Assembly: GCF_023516505.1 (NCBI RefSeq)
Contig: NZ_JAMGBB010000001.1
Span: forward strand, 1,674,001 to 1,738,000
Length of the DNA stretch: 64,000 nt
Direction: 5' to 3'
Origin: Sphingomonas brevis
GTDB lineage: Bacteria > Pseudomonadota > Alphaproteobacteria > Sphingomonadales > Sphingomonadaceae
This document shows, in pieces, positions 44,925-53,776 of the stretch. Positions within the stretch are counted from its first letter, which is position 1, and each line of letters opens with the position of its first letter. Both the position numbers and the translations under genes were made by a program. The notes beneath the pieces are model-generated. The model was not told where the DNA came from. It did not search any database and saw only the letters and a list, made by a program, of their open reading frames with translations.

Positions 44925-46096
44925 TGCCGCTTCCCCAGCAGAGCCTCGGCCTGAATGACGTCTTTGTCTCCCCTGCCCGAAAGACTGACGACGATGATGG
45001 AATTGTCTTCGGCCGTCTCCGCCAGTTGCATTGCATGCGCGACCGCGTGGCAGGATTCGAATGCGGCGATAATCCCTTCACTTTGCGCCAGGCTTGCGAA
45101 GGCGGCGATCGCCTGCCGATCTTCGATCCCGACATAGCGGGCGCGCCCGCACTCCTTGAGAAAGGCGTGCTCCGGACCGACCGCCGGATAGTCGAGCCCG
45201 GCGGAGACGGACCAGCTATCCCGGACCTGGCCCTCCTCATCCTGAAGCAAGAAGGTCTCGGCGCCATGCAGAATGCCTGGCGAACCCCGCAACAGGGTGG
45301 CGCCATGGTCAGTACCATCCAGCCCTCGGCCGGCCGCCTCGACGCCGATAAGCTCGACAGCGGCGTCCTCGACGAAGTCCGCGAAGATACCGATCGCGTT
45401 CGACCCGCCGCCGACGCAGGCCACCACCGTGTCCGGCAAACGCCCCTCGGCACGCAGAATCTGCGCCCGGGCCTCCGTACCGATTACTCGCTGGAATTGG
45501 CGGACCATCAGCGGAAACGGATGCGGGCCAGCGGCCGTGCCCAAGAGATAATGGGTGTCGGCAAAGCTGGCGCTCCAGTCGCGCAGGGCCTCGTTGATCG
45601 CATCCTTAAGGGTGCGACCGCCGCTCATCACCGGCACGACCTCAGCGCCCATCAACTCCATGCGGAAGACGTTGTGGCGTTGCCGCTCGACGTCCTCGGC
45701 GCCCATATAAATTCGGGTTTCAAAGCCGAACAGCGCGCCGGCGATCGCGGTTGCGACGCCATGCTGCCCGGCCCCGGTTTCGGCAATCAGGCGGCGCTTC
45801 CCCATCCGTTTTGCAAGCAGGGCCTGGCCGAGCACCTGATTGGTCTTATGGGCTCCGCCGTGCAGTAAATCCTCACGCTTTAAATAGATTCGCGCCTTCC
45901 CGCGGGTAAGGTTGCGGCACGGCGTCAACGGGGTTGGCCTGCCTGCATAGGTGGAGAGGAGCTCGTCGAGTTCCGCGCGAAAGCCCGGGTCTTGTTCGGC
46001 GTCAAGGAACGCGGCCTCGAGCTGCTCAAGGGCAGGAACGAGAATCTCGGGAACGAAGCAGCCGCCGAAGCGGCCGAAGCGGCCATCCATCAACAT
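44921..46096 (-). CDS. trpB: Tryptophan synthase beta chain
   Basis: A 391-residue PLP enzyme joining indole and serine. The Schiff-base Lys is in [17 protein letters not shown], the glycine loop in [12 protein letters not shown], and [12 protein letters not shown] and [10 protein letters not shown] are typical. The length is usual. It overlaps trpCF upstream and trpA downstream, so the complex subunits are made together. Confidence 0.97.
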   Translation of the reverse strand: MLMDGRFGRFGGCFVPEILVPALEQLEAAFLDAEQDPGFRAELDELLSTYAGRPTPLTPCRNLTRGKARIYLKREDLLHGGAHKTNQVLGQALLAKRMGKRRLIAETGAGQHGVATAIAGALFGFETRIYMGAEDVERQRHNVFRMELMGAEVVPVMSGGRTLKDAINEALRDWSASFADTHYLLGTAAGPHPFPLMVRQFQRVIGTEARAQILRAEGRLPDTVVACVGGGSNAIGIFADFVEDAAVELIGVEAAGRGLDGTDHGATLLRGSPGILHGAETFLLQDEEGQVRDSWSVSAGLDYPAVGPEHAFLKECGRARYVGIEDRQAIAAFASLAQSEGIIAAFESCHAVAHAMQLAETAEDNSIIVVSLSGRGDKDVIQAEALLGKRQ

Positions 46097-47460
46097 TGCA
46101 GGCTTCCTCGGCTTGGCAGGCGAAGCTCTTCGAACAGGGCCCGCAGTTTGGCAGGGTCTTTCCGGCCGGGCGTGGCTTCCACGGAAGAGCAGAGATCGAC
46201 CCCATAAGTCCCGACGCGTTGGGCGGCGCGAGCATTGGCCGGCCCGATTCCACCGGCAAGAAAGCCGTTAGGAAGATCGGGGTGAGCTGCAATCAGATCC
46301 CAGTCAAAAGCCTTTCCGGTACCGCCGGCTCGACCGGCGAGCCTGGTATCGAACAGCGTTCGATCGGCTCCGGTCGGCGTGGGCTCGACCACATCGTCGA
46401 CACCCGAGACCGCCCAAATCTCGCAGTTGGCGGCAAACCCCTTGCGCAGCTGCTTGAGGTCGTGGCGGCCGTGCAGCTGCACGGCCCGCAGCGCATGTTC
46501 GCTTGCAATACGCACAATCTCGGCAGCGGTTACGTCGCCAAATACGCCAACCGGAAGGACACCTCGCTCGCGCGCAATTGCCGCTAGCCCGGCGGCCTCT
46601 TCGCCGACGCGCCTCGGGCTTCCATCGACGAAGACGAAGCCGGCGTGAGTCGCACCGGCCGCGGCAGCGGCCGCGACATCGGCGCTCCTGGTCAGGCCGC
46701 AGATCTTGACCGGTCCGAACACCAGCGCACGGGCGGCCTGGGCGATGTCGCTCGATGCCATCAACGAGGATCCGACCAGATAGGCATCCACCTTTTCCGA
46801 GAGCCGTTCGACGTCGCGCCGCGAACGGATACCGGATTCGCTGACGACGATGCGATCCTCAGGAACAAGGCCTGCCAGCCGCTCGGTCACGGCCAAGTCG
46901 GTTTCCAGGGTCCGGAGATCGCGGTTGTTGATGCCGATGATCCTGGCATCAAGCGCGATCGCACGTTGCAATTCCGCCCGGTCATGAACCTCGACAATCA
47001 CATCCATGCCGAGCCGCCGCGCTTCGGAAATCACGTCGGCCGCTTCATCGTCGTTCAGCGCGGCGAGGATTGCCAACACGGCGTCCGCGCCGTGCGCGCG
47101 GGCTTCGGTGACCTGTTTCGCATCGATAACGAAGTCCTTCGCCAGGATCGGCCCGGCGAAACCAGCTCGAACAGCCCTCAGATCGTCGAGCGATCCTGAG
47201 AAATAGGGCTCGTCGGTCAGCACGCTGATCGCGTCCGCCACGGGTGCGTAGGCGGCGGCCGCCTCGGCCACTCCGACATTGCCGCGGTGGCCGGAAGGCG
47301 ATGCCTTCTTCACTTCCATGATGAAGCGCGCGCCTCGGCGGGCAAGAGCCGATCGCAGGCTCTTTCGTGTCGGCTCGGGGTCGAGCGTTACGCCTTGGAG
47401 CCGAGCGCTGACATCCTGCCGCTTGCGGCGAACGATCCCGTCGAGGACGCATTCAGCCAC
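46090..47460 (-). CDS. trpCF: Fused indole-3-glycerol-phosphate synthase / phosphoribosylanthranilate isomerase
   Basis: A 456-residue two-domain protein. Residues 1-245 are TrpC ([50 protein letters not shown]). After the short ARALVFGP linker, residues 250-450 are TrpF ([12 protein letters not shown] with catalytic Cys, [22 protein letters not shown] with Asp, [11 protein letters not shown]). A GTG at 47460 overlaps the trpD stop and fits the TrpC start; ATG 47481 is in frame. Fusion is usual in enterics, unusual for an alphaproteobacterium. Confidence 0.93.
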   Translation of the reverse strand: MAECVLDGIVRRKRQDVSARLQGVTLDPEPTRKSLRSALARRGARFIMEVKKASPSGHRGNVGVAEAAAAYAPVADAISVLTDEPYFSGSLDDLRAVRAGFAGPILAKDFVIDAKQVTEARAHGADAVLAILAALNDDEAADVISEARRLGMDVIVEVHDRAELQRAIALDARIIGINNRDLRTLETDLAVTERLAGLVPEDRIVVSESGIRSRRDVERLSEKVDAYLVGSSLMASSDIAQAARALVFGPVKICGLTRSADVAAAAAAGATHAGFVFVDGSPRRVGEEAAGLAAIARERGVLPVGVFGDVTAAEIVRIASEHALRAVQLHGRHDLKQLRKGFAANCEIWAVSGVDDVVEPTPTGADRTLFDTRLAGRAGGTGKAFDWDLIAAHPDLPNGFLAGGIGPANARAAQRVGTYGVDLCSSVEATPGRKDPAKLRALFEELRLPSRGSLQC

Positions 47461-48523
47461 GGGTCGCCTCAATATAGGCATCGAGCACGTTGCCGGCGCG
47501 TCCGGATAGCAGCTCCTCGCGCGCAAATTCCGCTCCGTCGCGCAAGCTCGATGCCCTTCCGGCAGCCAGCAGCAGGACGGCGGTGTTCAGGATGGTAATA
47601 TCCTGCTCCGCGGCGCTGCCGCCACCGTCCAGCAACGATCGCAGGCGCGCGGCATTCTCCGCCACGTCGCCGCCGGTCACGACGCTGAGCGGTGCCCGCT
47701 GAAGGCCAGCATCTTCGGGCGCAATCAGTATTTCGGCAAATTCGCCGTTCGACAGGCGAATTGCCCGGGTCTCGGCATGCAGTGCGACTTCATCCAGTCC
47801 CGAACCATGGACAACGAGCGCCTCGTCGACGCCCATCGCATCGAGCGTTTGCGCGATCCGCCGCAACATCCTTGGATCGGCCACGCCGAGCAACTGGACC
47901 GACGGTCTCGCCGGATTGATGCATGGGCCGAGCAAGTTCATCACCGTGCGCACATGCAATTGACGCCTCACCAGCGCCGCATGCTTCATTCCCGGATGAT
48001 AGGCTGGCGCGAACAGGAAACAGAATCCGGTCTGGTCCAGCGCCCTTCGGGCGGTTGTCGGATCGACGTCGATTCTCGCACCGACCGCTTCAAGCACGTC
48101 GGCCGAACCACATCGCGAACTGACGCTGCGATTGCCATGCTTGGCGACCGGCAAGCCGCAGGCCGCGGCGACGAATGCGACGGCGGTCGAAACGTTGATC
48201 AGTCCCGAACTGTCGCCGCCAGTGCCGCAGCAATCCGCGAACTGATAGTCCGGCCGGTCGAATGGCAGCGCCGCCGCGAACAGCCCGCGTGCGGCACCGA
48301 TCATTTCCTCGGCAGTTTCGCCCTTCATCCTGAGCGCGATCAGCATGCCCGCGATCTCGGCCGGCTCGAGTCTGCCGAGCACCAGCCGCTCGAACAGATG
48401 CTCTGAATCGTCGGCCGGAAGATCCTCGCCCGCCAGCAGGCGCGGCAGCGGGTTCGGCACCGGGCCGGTGTCGGCGACGGGGTGACGGCTGGGCGGAGCC
48501 GTCAAATGGGCTTGGGTCAACAT
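47453..48523 (-). CDS. trpD: Anthranilate phosphoribosyltransferase
   Basis: A 356-residue enzyme transferring phosphoribose to anthranilate. Conserved CGTGGDSSGLINVSTA binds PRPP, KHGNRSVSSRCGSADVLEA is the anthranilate region, and LFAPAYHPGMKHAALVRR is typical. The N-terminal 25 residues are an extension with Pro and Ala. ATG follows GAGAGGA by six bases. First structural gene after the attenuator. No trpE or trpG is in the window. Confidence 0.95.
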   Translation of the reverse strand: MLTQAHLTAPPSRHPVADTGPVPNPLPRLLAGEDLPADDSEHLFERLVLGRLEPAEIAGMLIALRMKGETAEEMIGAARGLFAAALPFDRPDYQFADCCGTGGDSSGLINVSTAVAFVAAACGLPVAKHGNRSVSSRCGSADVLEAVGARIDVDPTTARRALDQTGFCFLFAPAYHPGMKHAALVRRQLHVRTVMNLLGPCINPARPSVQLLGVADPRMLRRIAQTLDAMGVDEALVVHGSGLDEVALHAETRAIRLSNGEFAEILIAPEDAGLQRAPLSVVTGGDVAENAARLRSLLDGGGSAAEQDITILNTAVLLLAAGRASSLRDGAEFAREELLSGRAGNVLDAYIEATRG

Positions 48524-48540
48524 GGGAAAATCCTCTCGGC

Positions 48541-48567
48541 AAAGAAAAACCCGCCAAAAAGGCGGGT
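48541..48567 (-). terminator. trp attenuator terminator
   Basis: On the minus strand ACCCGCC, loop TTTTT, GGCGGGT, then TTTTCTTT: an intrinsic terminator 18 bases before the trpD start codon and 38 bases after the trpL stop. Placement between a Trp-rich leader and the operon is that of an attenuator. Confidence 0.88.
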
Positions 48568-48605
48568 CGAAGGTCGGTCAGTAAGTGTCGATGCAGTCGA
48601 TCAGC

Positions 48606-48737
48606 TCACCAGCCGCGCCATCGCGCCGCGAGGTTCATTTCACGCCACCAAAGCCAAGCCGAACCCGCAGCGGCGGGCTGGAAATGATTGGCGAGGGCGC
48701 GAAATTCCGTCACGCCCCAAGCCTCGTTCTTGCCCAT
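48606..48737 (-). CDS. trpL: trp leader peptide
   Basis: A 43-residue frame from ATG 48737; GTG 48713, behind a GAGG site, may be the real start and gives 35 residues. The C-terminus SAWLWWREMNLAARWRGW has five Trp codons in the last 16 residues, one more at residue 7, far above chance. The stop is followed by a 38-base spacer and a hairpin with T-run, then trpD. Ribosome stalling at Trp codons would prevent the terminator from forming when Trp-tRNA is low. This is a classic transcription-attenuation leader. Confidence 0.85.
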   Translation of the reverse strand: MGKNEAWGVTEFRALANHFQPAAAGSAWLWWREMNLAARWRGW

Positions 48738-48786
48738 CCAATTGTCAAGAAGCACGGCAATGGCAGCGTTTTATCCTTGAATGATT

Positions 48787-48817
48787 GCCCTCGCTTGTCC
48801 GGCGGACAAGCGAGGGC
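48787..48817 (-). terminator. Fourteen-pair hairpin after the UrcA gene
   Basis: GCCCTCGCTTGTCC, loop GGC, GGACAAGCGAGGGC: a perfect 14-bp stem 23 bases after the stop of the minus-strand UrcA gene and before the trp leader. The following tract is weakly T-rich (AATCATTC). It is probably a terminator. Confidence 0.6.
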
Positions 48818-48840
48818 AGGCATTGCGCGCAATCGAAAAT

Positions 48841-49242
48841 CTATCGCGCAGCGATGCGGATCGCGGCCGCTGGGATGGCGCTGTAGCCGTTGAGCGCTAT
48901 CTCATTGGCCCTGGCAACCGCCTGGGCGATCTGCGGATTGGCGTTATTCCATGCGCCCTGTGCGCAGTTGTAATAGGCACCGTCCTGCAACGCCGCCCGA
49001 TTTTCATAGAGGCAGACGTCCCTGACGGCACCGGCGACACGGGATTTCAACAACCCGGCATCACGCGATTGGGCCAGGTTGAGATCGGCATAGCTGACAT
49101 GGGCTGTGCGGATATTTTCCTGGGGTTCGGCATAGACCACCACCGGTTTTTCCTGGGCGGCCGATACCGGCATGGCGAATGCAAGAGATGCCGCGACCCC
49201 TGACAAAACGGCTGCGGTAACAGTGTTAAAGCGGGTAAGCAT
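48841..49242 (-). CDS. UrcA-family secreted protein
   Basis: A 133-residue protein starting MLTRFNTVTAAV with a signal peptide to about residue 28. The UrcA motif is VSYADLNLAQSRDAGLLKSR followed by VAGAVRDVC, with a second Cys in YYNCAQGA. Family function is unknown; it is abundant in sphingomonads and Caulobacter-like bacteria. A second copy lies 211 bases upstream. Confidence 0.85.
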   Translation of the reverse strand: MLTRFNTVTAAVLSGVAASLAFAMPVSAAQEKPVVVYAEPQENIRTAHVSYADLNLAQSRDAGLLKSRVAGAVRDVCLYENRAALQDGAYYNCAQGAWNNANPQIAQAVARANEIALNGYSAIPAAAIRIAAR

Positions 49243-49453
49243 CTCGTCTTCTCCCTCATTACGGTCACGAAGAGGTGACCGGGAGATGCCCTTAGGATCG
49301 ATTGATTGCACCCGCGCTTCGATGGCGTTGCAGGGGGATTTCGGCGGGGGCTGTTCGTCGCTGCCAAGCGCCTTGATATTTCGACCGGTGGCCGGACGGT
49401 CGCATCGGTTTCGTCACATTTGCGTTCCGTCCGGCTGGTTCAACTCGGCTCGC

Positions 49454-49798
49454 TCAACGGCCATAGGCCAGTCGCGACGCCTGCACATAGGCCCGCGTAA
49501 TTTGCGGCCGTGCCCCGCCCCAGGCCCGGTCGGCGCACATATGATAATCCTTGGCGAGATTGTCTTTCCCCTGGAAATCGCAGACCTGGCGCACGGCTCG
49601 CTCGACGCGCTCGTCCAAGATCTTGCGATGGGCGATGATGTTCAAATTGAGGTCGCGATAGGACACCATCCGCATCTGCGACCCTTGCGGAAGGCCGCGG
49701 ACAACCACTTCATGATCTTGCGCGATGGCGGGGGCGATCGGGATGGCTAGCGAGGCAGCCATCATCGCCGCAGTGACTCGAATAAGATGAACCGACAT
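49454..49798 (-). CDS. UrcA-family secreted protein
   Basis: A 114-residue UrcA protein. ATG follows AAGGGAGA. Signal peptide about 1-26 (ending PAIAQDH). Motif VSYRDLNLNIIAHRKILDER and VRQVC, with second Cys in YHMCADRAWGG. A paralogue of the downstream protein, with shared RPQITRA/NPQIAQA ends. Role unknown. Confidence 0.85.
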   Translation of the reverse strand: MSVHLIRVTAAMMAASLAIPIAPAIAQDHEVVVRGLPQGSQMRMVSYRDLNLNIIAHRKILDERVERAVRQVCDFQGKDNLAKDYHMCADRAWGGARPQITRAYVQASRLAYGR

Positions 49799-49986
49799 GG
49801 GTAGGTCTCCCTTTCCTTCGCCGCTCGGATGGGAGAGCTGGACGCCAGCAACTGGCCTGTCGCCGGCAAGTGCTCGCGGCGACGCCGTGAGCGCCGGTAC
49901 TATCGGCGCGCTCAAGGATGGTCTCTCCATCCGCGCCTACAACGTTTCGCGGGGCGCGATGTTCAGATTATCAGCTAAACCGGCCG

Positions 49987-51285
49987 TCAGGTCGCGGGCA
50001 GGATCCGGCCTGTGCAGCTGCCGAAGCCGATCGGCACCGCGCCATCGGCGATGCAGCGGGCCCACAGCGTCAGTTCGTCGCCGTCTTCGAGGAAGCTGCG
50101 GGTCTCGCCGCCGGGCAAAGTGATCGGCGCTTTGCCGCCCTGGCTGATCTCCAGCAGAGAGCCCAGTCCGCTCTCTTCGGCGGTCGACAGCGTGCCGGTG
50201 CCGATCAGGTCGCCGGGCTGGAGGTTGCAGCCGTTGGAAGCATGGTGGGTAACGATTTGCGCCGCCGACCAGTACATCGCTGTCGCCGCCTCGCCCTTGC
50301 TGAGGACATGCGGCTCGGCCCCGGCCGCACGCATCCTGGCGGTCTCAAGGGTAACGGCCAGCTCGATGCCCAGCCCGCCGGCGGCCTGGTCGGCCTCGTC
50401 GAGCAGATAAGGCAAGGGCGCGGGATCGCCCTCGGGGCGCGGCGGCATGGCCTTACGGAACGGCGCCAGCGCCTCGGCGGTGACCATCCACGGCGAAATG
50501 CTGGTCAGGAAATTCTTGGCCAGGAACGGACCAAGCGGCTGATATTCCCAGGCCTGGAGGTCGCGCGCCGACCAGTCGTTCAAGAGGCAATAGCCGGCGA
50601 TATGGCCGCCCGCCTCTCCGATCGGGATAGTGTTGCCCAGCTCATTGCCGCAGCGGATGAAGATGCCGAGCTCCAGCTCATAGTCGAGCCGGCGGCTGGG
50701 GCCATAGTCGGGCGCTTCCGCGTCGGGCGGCTTGCGCTGTCCCTTGGGTCGCACCACCGGCGTGCCCGAAACGCGCACCGAGCTTGCTCGGCCGTGATAG
50801 CCGATCGGCACATATTTATAGTTGGGGAGAAGCGGATTGTCGGGCCTGAACTGCCGGCCGACGTTGGTCGCGTGATGGATGCCGACGTAAAAATCGGTGT
50901 AGTCGTGAATGTCGCACGGCAAATGCATCTCGACCGTGGCGGCGCGGACCAGGTGAGGCTCGGCCGAGGGCCGGTAGCGCTCGTCGCTAAGCAGGCCCGA
51001 CAGTTTCCTGCGCAATTCGCGGGCGTCGTCCGGCCCGTGGGTGAACCAGGCGTTGAGCGTCGACAGGCCGAGCGCGAGCTTCCAATGATCGTCGAGCAGG
51101 CCGGCCGCCGAAGCGCCCTTCAAGTCGAAAATCATTTCGCCGATCGCAACTCCAATCCGCGGCTCCTGCTTCCCAACCGAGAATACACCGAGCGGCAAGT
51201 TCTGGATCGGGAAATCGGGATGGCCATTGGCGCTTTCGACCCAGCTGGTCCGCGCCGGGTCATGGGTTTCGTCAATCTCGCTCAT
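49987..51285 (-). CDS. fahA: Fumarylacetoacetase
   Basis: A 432-residue enzyme hydrolysing fumarylacetoacetate to fumarate and acetoacetate, the last step of tyrosine breakdown. The N-terminal domain is about 1-125 and the catalytic β-roll starts around YTDFYVGIHHATNVGRQFRP. Metal and catalytic residues are in YELELGIFI, LNDWSARDLQAWEYQPLGPF and GTGTLS. It overlaps the VOC gene stop by four bases. maiA lies on the other strand at 54204. Confidence 0.95.
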   Translation of the reverse strand: MSEIDETHDPARTSWVESANGHPDFPIQNLPLGVFSVGKQEPRIGVAIGEMIFDLKGASAAGLLDDHWKLALGLSTLNAWFTHGPDDARELRRKLSGLLSDERYRPSAEPHLVRAATVEMHLPCDIHDYTDFYVGIHHATNVGRQFRPDNPLLPNYKYVPIGYHGRASSVRVSGTPVVRPKGQRKPPDAEAPDYGPSRRLDYELELGIFIRCGNELGNTIPIGEAGGHIAGYCLLNDWSARDLQAWEYQPLGPFLAKNFLTSISPWMVTAEALAPFRKAMPPRPEGDPAPLPYLLDEADQAAGGLGIELAVTLETARMRAAGAEPHVLSKGEAATAMYWSAAQIVTHHASNGCNLQPGDLIGTGTLSTAEESGLGSLLEISQGGKAPITLPGGETRSFLEDGDELTLWARCIADGAVPIGFGSCTGRILPAT

Positions 51286-51836
51286 TCAGCCAATGAGCCA
51301 GGATCGACATGGAGCCATTGGGCGTGCTTCGGCGCCTTCTTGGTCCGGCTCCATTCCTCGAGCATCAATGGGGCAACGCGCTCGAGCTCGGCATATTGTT
51401 CGTCCGTGCCGATATTGCACGCAAGCTCAAGCCGGTGGCCGTTGGGATCAAAGAAATAAATCGAGCGGAAAATACCGTGAAACGTCGGTCCGAGCACATC
51501 GACGCCCTGGGCCTCGATATGCGTTTTGGCGGCCAGCAATGAGTCAAGGTCGGCGACTTCGAACGCAATGTGCTGCACCCATTCGGGCGTATTGGGGTCC
51601 CGGCTCATTTCGGGCTGGTTGGGAAGCTCGAAGAACGCCAGGACATTGCCCCCACCGCAGTCGAGGAACACATGCATGTAGGGATCGTAAGCGCCGGTGG
51701 AGGGGACATGATCCTCAGCAAATGCATTGGTGTAACGCATGCCGAGCACCCGTTGGTACCAGGCGACGGTTTCGCCTGCGTCCTTGCAGCGATAGGCGGC
51801 GTGATGGATGCGGTTCAAGGCGAACGGATGGCTCAT
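51282..51836 (-). CDS. VOC-family dioxygenase-like protein
   Basis: A 184-residue vicinal-oxygen-chelate fold protein. Putative metal ligands are His in NRIHHAAYRC, His in WVQHIAFEV and Glu in NGHRLELACN. Length fits a single two-motif unit. It is coupled to fahA by a four-base overlap, so a role in homogentisate or aromatic breakdown is plausible, although it is too small for 4-hydroxyphenylpyruvate dioxygenase. Confidence 0.85.
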   Translation of the reverse strand: MSHPFALNRIHHAAYRCKDAGETVAWYQRVLGMRYTNAFAEDHVPSTGAYDPYMHVFLDCGGGNVLAFFELPNQPEMSRDPNTPEWVQHIAFEVADLDSLLAAKTHIEAQGVDVLGPTFHGIFRSIYFFDPNGHRLELACNIGTDEQYAELERVAPLMLEEWSRTKKAPKHAQWLHVDPGSLAE

Positions 51837-51893
51837 GCGTCGTCGCGTTACGCTGGCCCGCCAAATATTTCAAACCGCCAGTCGGGAAGTATG

Positions 51894-51926
51894 GGGTCGG
51901 GCCTCGTGCTTTGGGAGTCCCGACCC
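51894..51926. terminator. Hairpin between VOC gene and small membrane gene
   Basis: GGGTCGGG and CCCGACCC separated by 17 bases, just below the end of the 51937 gene on the minus strand. There is no T-tract. A possible terminator. Confidence 0.4.
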
Positions 51927-51936
51927 ATTAGGTTCA

Positions 51937-52137
51937 TCAGTTGACGTTGACCTCGATCTTGTCGGGGATGTTGATGTCAGTCTTGTCGGCACCGAAGCCG
52001 AGCTGGTCCCGGAAGAGGAACAACAGCACCAGCACGACGATCACCAGCAGCACTACTGCCAGCACTCCGCCGCTTCCGCCGCCACCATCGGTTTCGACGA
52101 TGGTTACATGTTCTTTCGAGTTATTGTCGTCGGCCAT
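51937..52137 (-). CDS. Small single-pass membrane protein
   Basis: A 66-residue protein. A Gly-rich acidic N-terminus (VTIVETDGGGGSGG) precedes a helix (VLAVVLLVIVVLVLLFLF, about 25-42). The tail is short and charged (KTDINIPDKIEVNVN). No domain was recognised; resembles small stress-associated membrane peptides. Confidence 0.65.
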   Translation of the reverse strand: MADDNNSKEHVTIVETDGGGGSGGVLAVVLLVIVVLVLLFLFRDQLGFGADKTDINIPDKIEVNVN

Positions 52138-52267
52138 GATTTACTCCCTGAAATTCCATTTTCGCTGCGAAACGAACGATTGCTTTCCCCGCCGGTTCCC
52201 ATCAAGCCCCCGTATGGAACGATGCAGCCCGTCATTCGCTTGAGGCGCTCAGCCGAGGGAGCATATC

Positions 52268-52852
52268 GTGAGTCGTACTGCCTTGATCCTGGCCATTTCG
52301 GTGGCTTGCGCCGCATGGGGCAAAGCCCAGTCGGATAATACGGCCGAGCCTTCGCCCATCGCGGAAGCAAATAAGGTTGAGCCCGCGCCGGTCGATCCGG
52401 AAACGATCAGGCCAGGCGAGCCTGGCGGCCTGCCGGACGACCGCACGCCGCTTGAGGAACCCAAGGGGCCGATCGACCCGAAGAGCGCCGAGGGAGCAGG
52501 CCAGGTCATGCAAATGTTTGGCGGCCTGCTCGAACAGCGCAAATTCGCCGAAGCGTATCGGCTGTGGTCCGACAATGGCCGCGCGAGCGGGCTGACCCAG
52601 GCACAATTCGTCGCCGCCTATGACAAATATGCCGAAATTCATTCGGAAGTCGGAAAGCCCGGCAACAGCGAGGGTGCCGCCGGCTCGATCTACATCGACG
52701 TCCCCTTCCGATTGTACGGCAAAACGACAAGCGGAGCGCCGTTCAATCTGGTAGGGACCATGACTCTTCGGCGAGTCAATGATGTGCCCGGATCGACCGA
52801 GGAACAGCGCCGCTGGCACATTGCCAGGAGCGACCTCGATGCACGGCCCTGA
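52268..52852 (+). CDS. Secreted hypothetical protein
   Basis: A 194-residue protein with GTG start. Signal peptide about 1-20 (ending AAWGKAQ). Proline- and acid-rich linker 25-75 (EPSPIAEANKVEPAPVDPE), then a compact domain (GLLEQRKFAEAYRLWSDNGR, ...GSIYIDVPFRLYG, ...GTMTLRRVNDV) that may be NTF2-like. Periplasmic. The family was not recognised. Confidence 0.7.
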   Translation: MSRTALILAISVACAAWGKAQSDNTAEPSPIAEANKVEPAPVDPETIRPGEPGGLPDDRTPLEEPKGPIDPKSAEGAGQVMQMFGGLLEQRKFAEAYRLWSDNGRASGLTQAQFVAAYDKYAEIHSEVGKPGNSEGAAGSIYIDVPFRLYGKTTSGAPFNLVGTMTLRRVNDVPGSTEEQRRWHIARSDLDARP

Positions 52853-52908
52853 CGCATCCGAAATCATTCTGGTTCGTTTGGCGTAACATAGCTCGAAGGA
52901 GGACAGCG

Positions 52909-53151
52909 ATGAGCGGATTTGAGGACATTAAGGAACATATGGAAGTGATCGGCGCCGATGGCGTCCATGTCGGCACGGTAGACCGGATCGACGGCGACCG
53001 GATCAAGCTGACCAAGTCGGAAAATATCGGCAGCCATGAAGGCCATCACCATTTCATCTCGCGCGGCCTCGTCGCCGAAGTCGAAGGCGACAAGGTGCGG
53101 CTGTCGGCCAATGCCGATGTTGCGGTGACCTTCGAGGAAGAGGGTCAGTAA
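52909..53151 (+). CDS. DUF2171 protein
   Basis: An 80-residue protein with AAGGAGG before the ATG. It has the pattern IKEHMEVIGADGVHVGTVDR, IKLTKSE, HHHFISRGLVAEVEGDKVRL of the DUF2171/PRC-barrel-like family. The histidine cluster may bind metal. Small stress-linked genes of this kind are frequent in sphingomonads. Function unknown. Confidence 0.8.
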   Translation: MSGFEDIKEHMEVIGADGVHVGTVDRIDGDRIKLTKSENIGSHEGHHHFISRGLVAEVEGDKVRLSANADVAVTFEEEGQ

Positions 53152-53207
53152 CACCCTAACCGACGTGGACTGGCGCAGACGGATGATCTGAGTCAAAGTC
53201 CGCGCCG

Positions 53208-53726
53208 ATGTTCAGGAAGAAGCACTTCACGCCGCACCGGCGGCCGCCGTCGTTCAAACCCCAACGGCGCGACATTCGGCAACTGCTCTGGCTCGCGCCA
53301 TTGCTGTTGCTCGCCGGCGCATTGCTCGACCCGTCGCTGATCGAACCGGTCGGCCCTCTCGGTGCGACCGAAGAGGTTGCTGCAACCTTTACCCGATGCG
53401 GTCCGGGACGGGGCTCCGCCTGCGTCATCGACGGGGACACGTTCAAGCTTGGCGACCGCAAGATCCGCATCACCGGGATCGACGCACCGGAACTTGCCGA
53501 ACCGCGCTGTCCGGCCGAGGCGGCGCTGGCCCGCCGCGCCGCCGACCGCTTGCTTGTGCTGCTCAACGAGGGACCGTTCGTCATGGTCGCGCATCGCCTG
53601 CAACGGCAGGATCGGCGCGGCCGCGACCTGATGGTCATCCGCCGCGACGGCAAGTCGATCGGCGGCCAGTTGATGGACGAGGGCCTGGCCCACCGTTACA
53701 TCGGCTCGAAGCGGAGCTGGTGTTAG
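53208..53726 (+). CDS. Thermonuclease-family protein, second copy
   Basis: A 172-residue SNase. A basic N-terminus and one helix (about 25-42) imply a membrane anchor. Active residues by comparison: Asp77 in VIDGDT, Arg87, Asp92 and Glu95 in GIDAPE, and Arg139 in DRRGRD. Paralogue of the 4943 protein with the same CxxxxxxxCVIDGDT layout and C-terminal SWC. It follows the DUF2171 gene by 56 bases. Confidence 0.88.
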   Translation: MFRKKHFTPHRRPPSFKPQRRDIRQLLWLAPLLLLAGALLDPSLIEPVGPLGATEEVAATFTRCGPGRGSACVIDGDTFKLGDRKIRITGIDAPELAEPRCPAEAALARRAADRLLVLLNEGPFVMVAHRLQRQDRRGRDLMVIRRDGKSIGGQLMDEGLAHRYIGSKRSWC

Positions 53727-53776
53727 GCCGGTGCGGGGCACTGGCCATACCCCAACACGGTGCTGATCTCGCAGCC

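Noticed and set aside
48743-48748. TTGACA as the trp promoter -35
   Set aside because: No acceptable -10 sequence occurs 16-18 bases downstream, and it lies next to the leader start codon.
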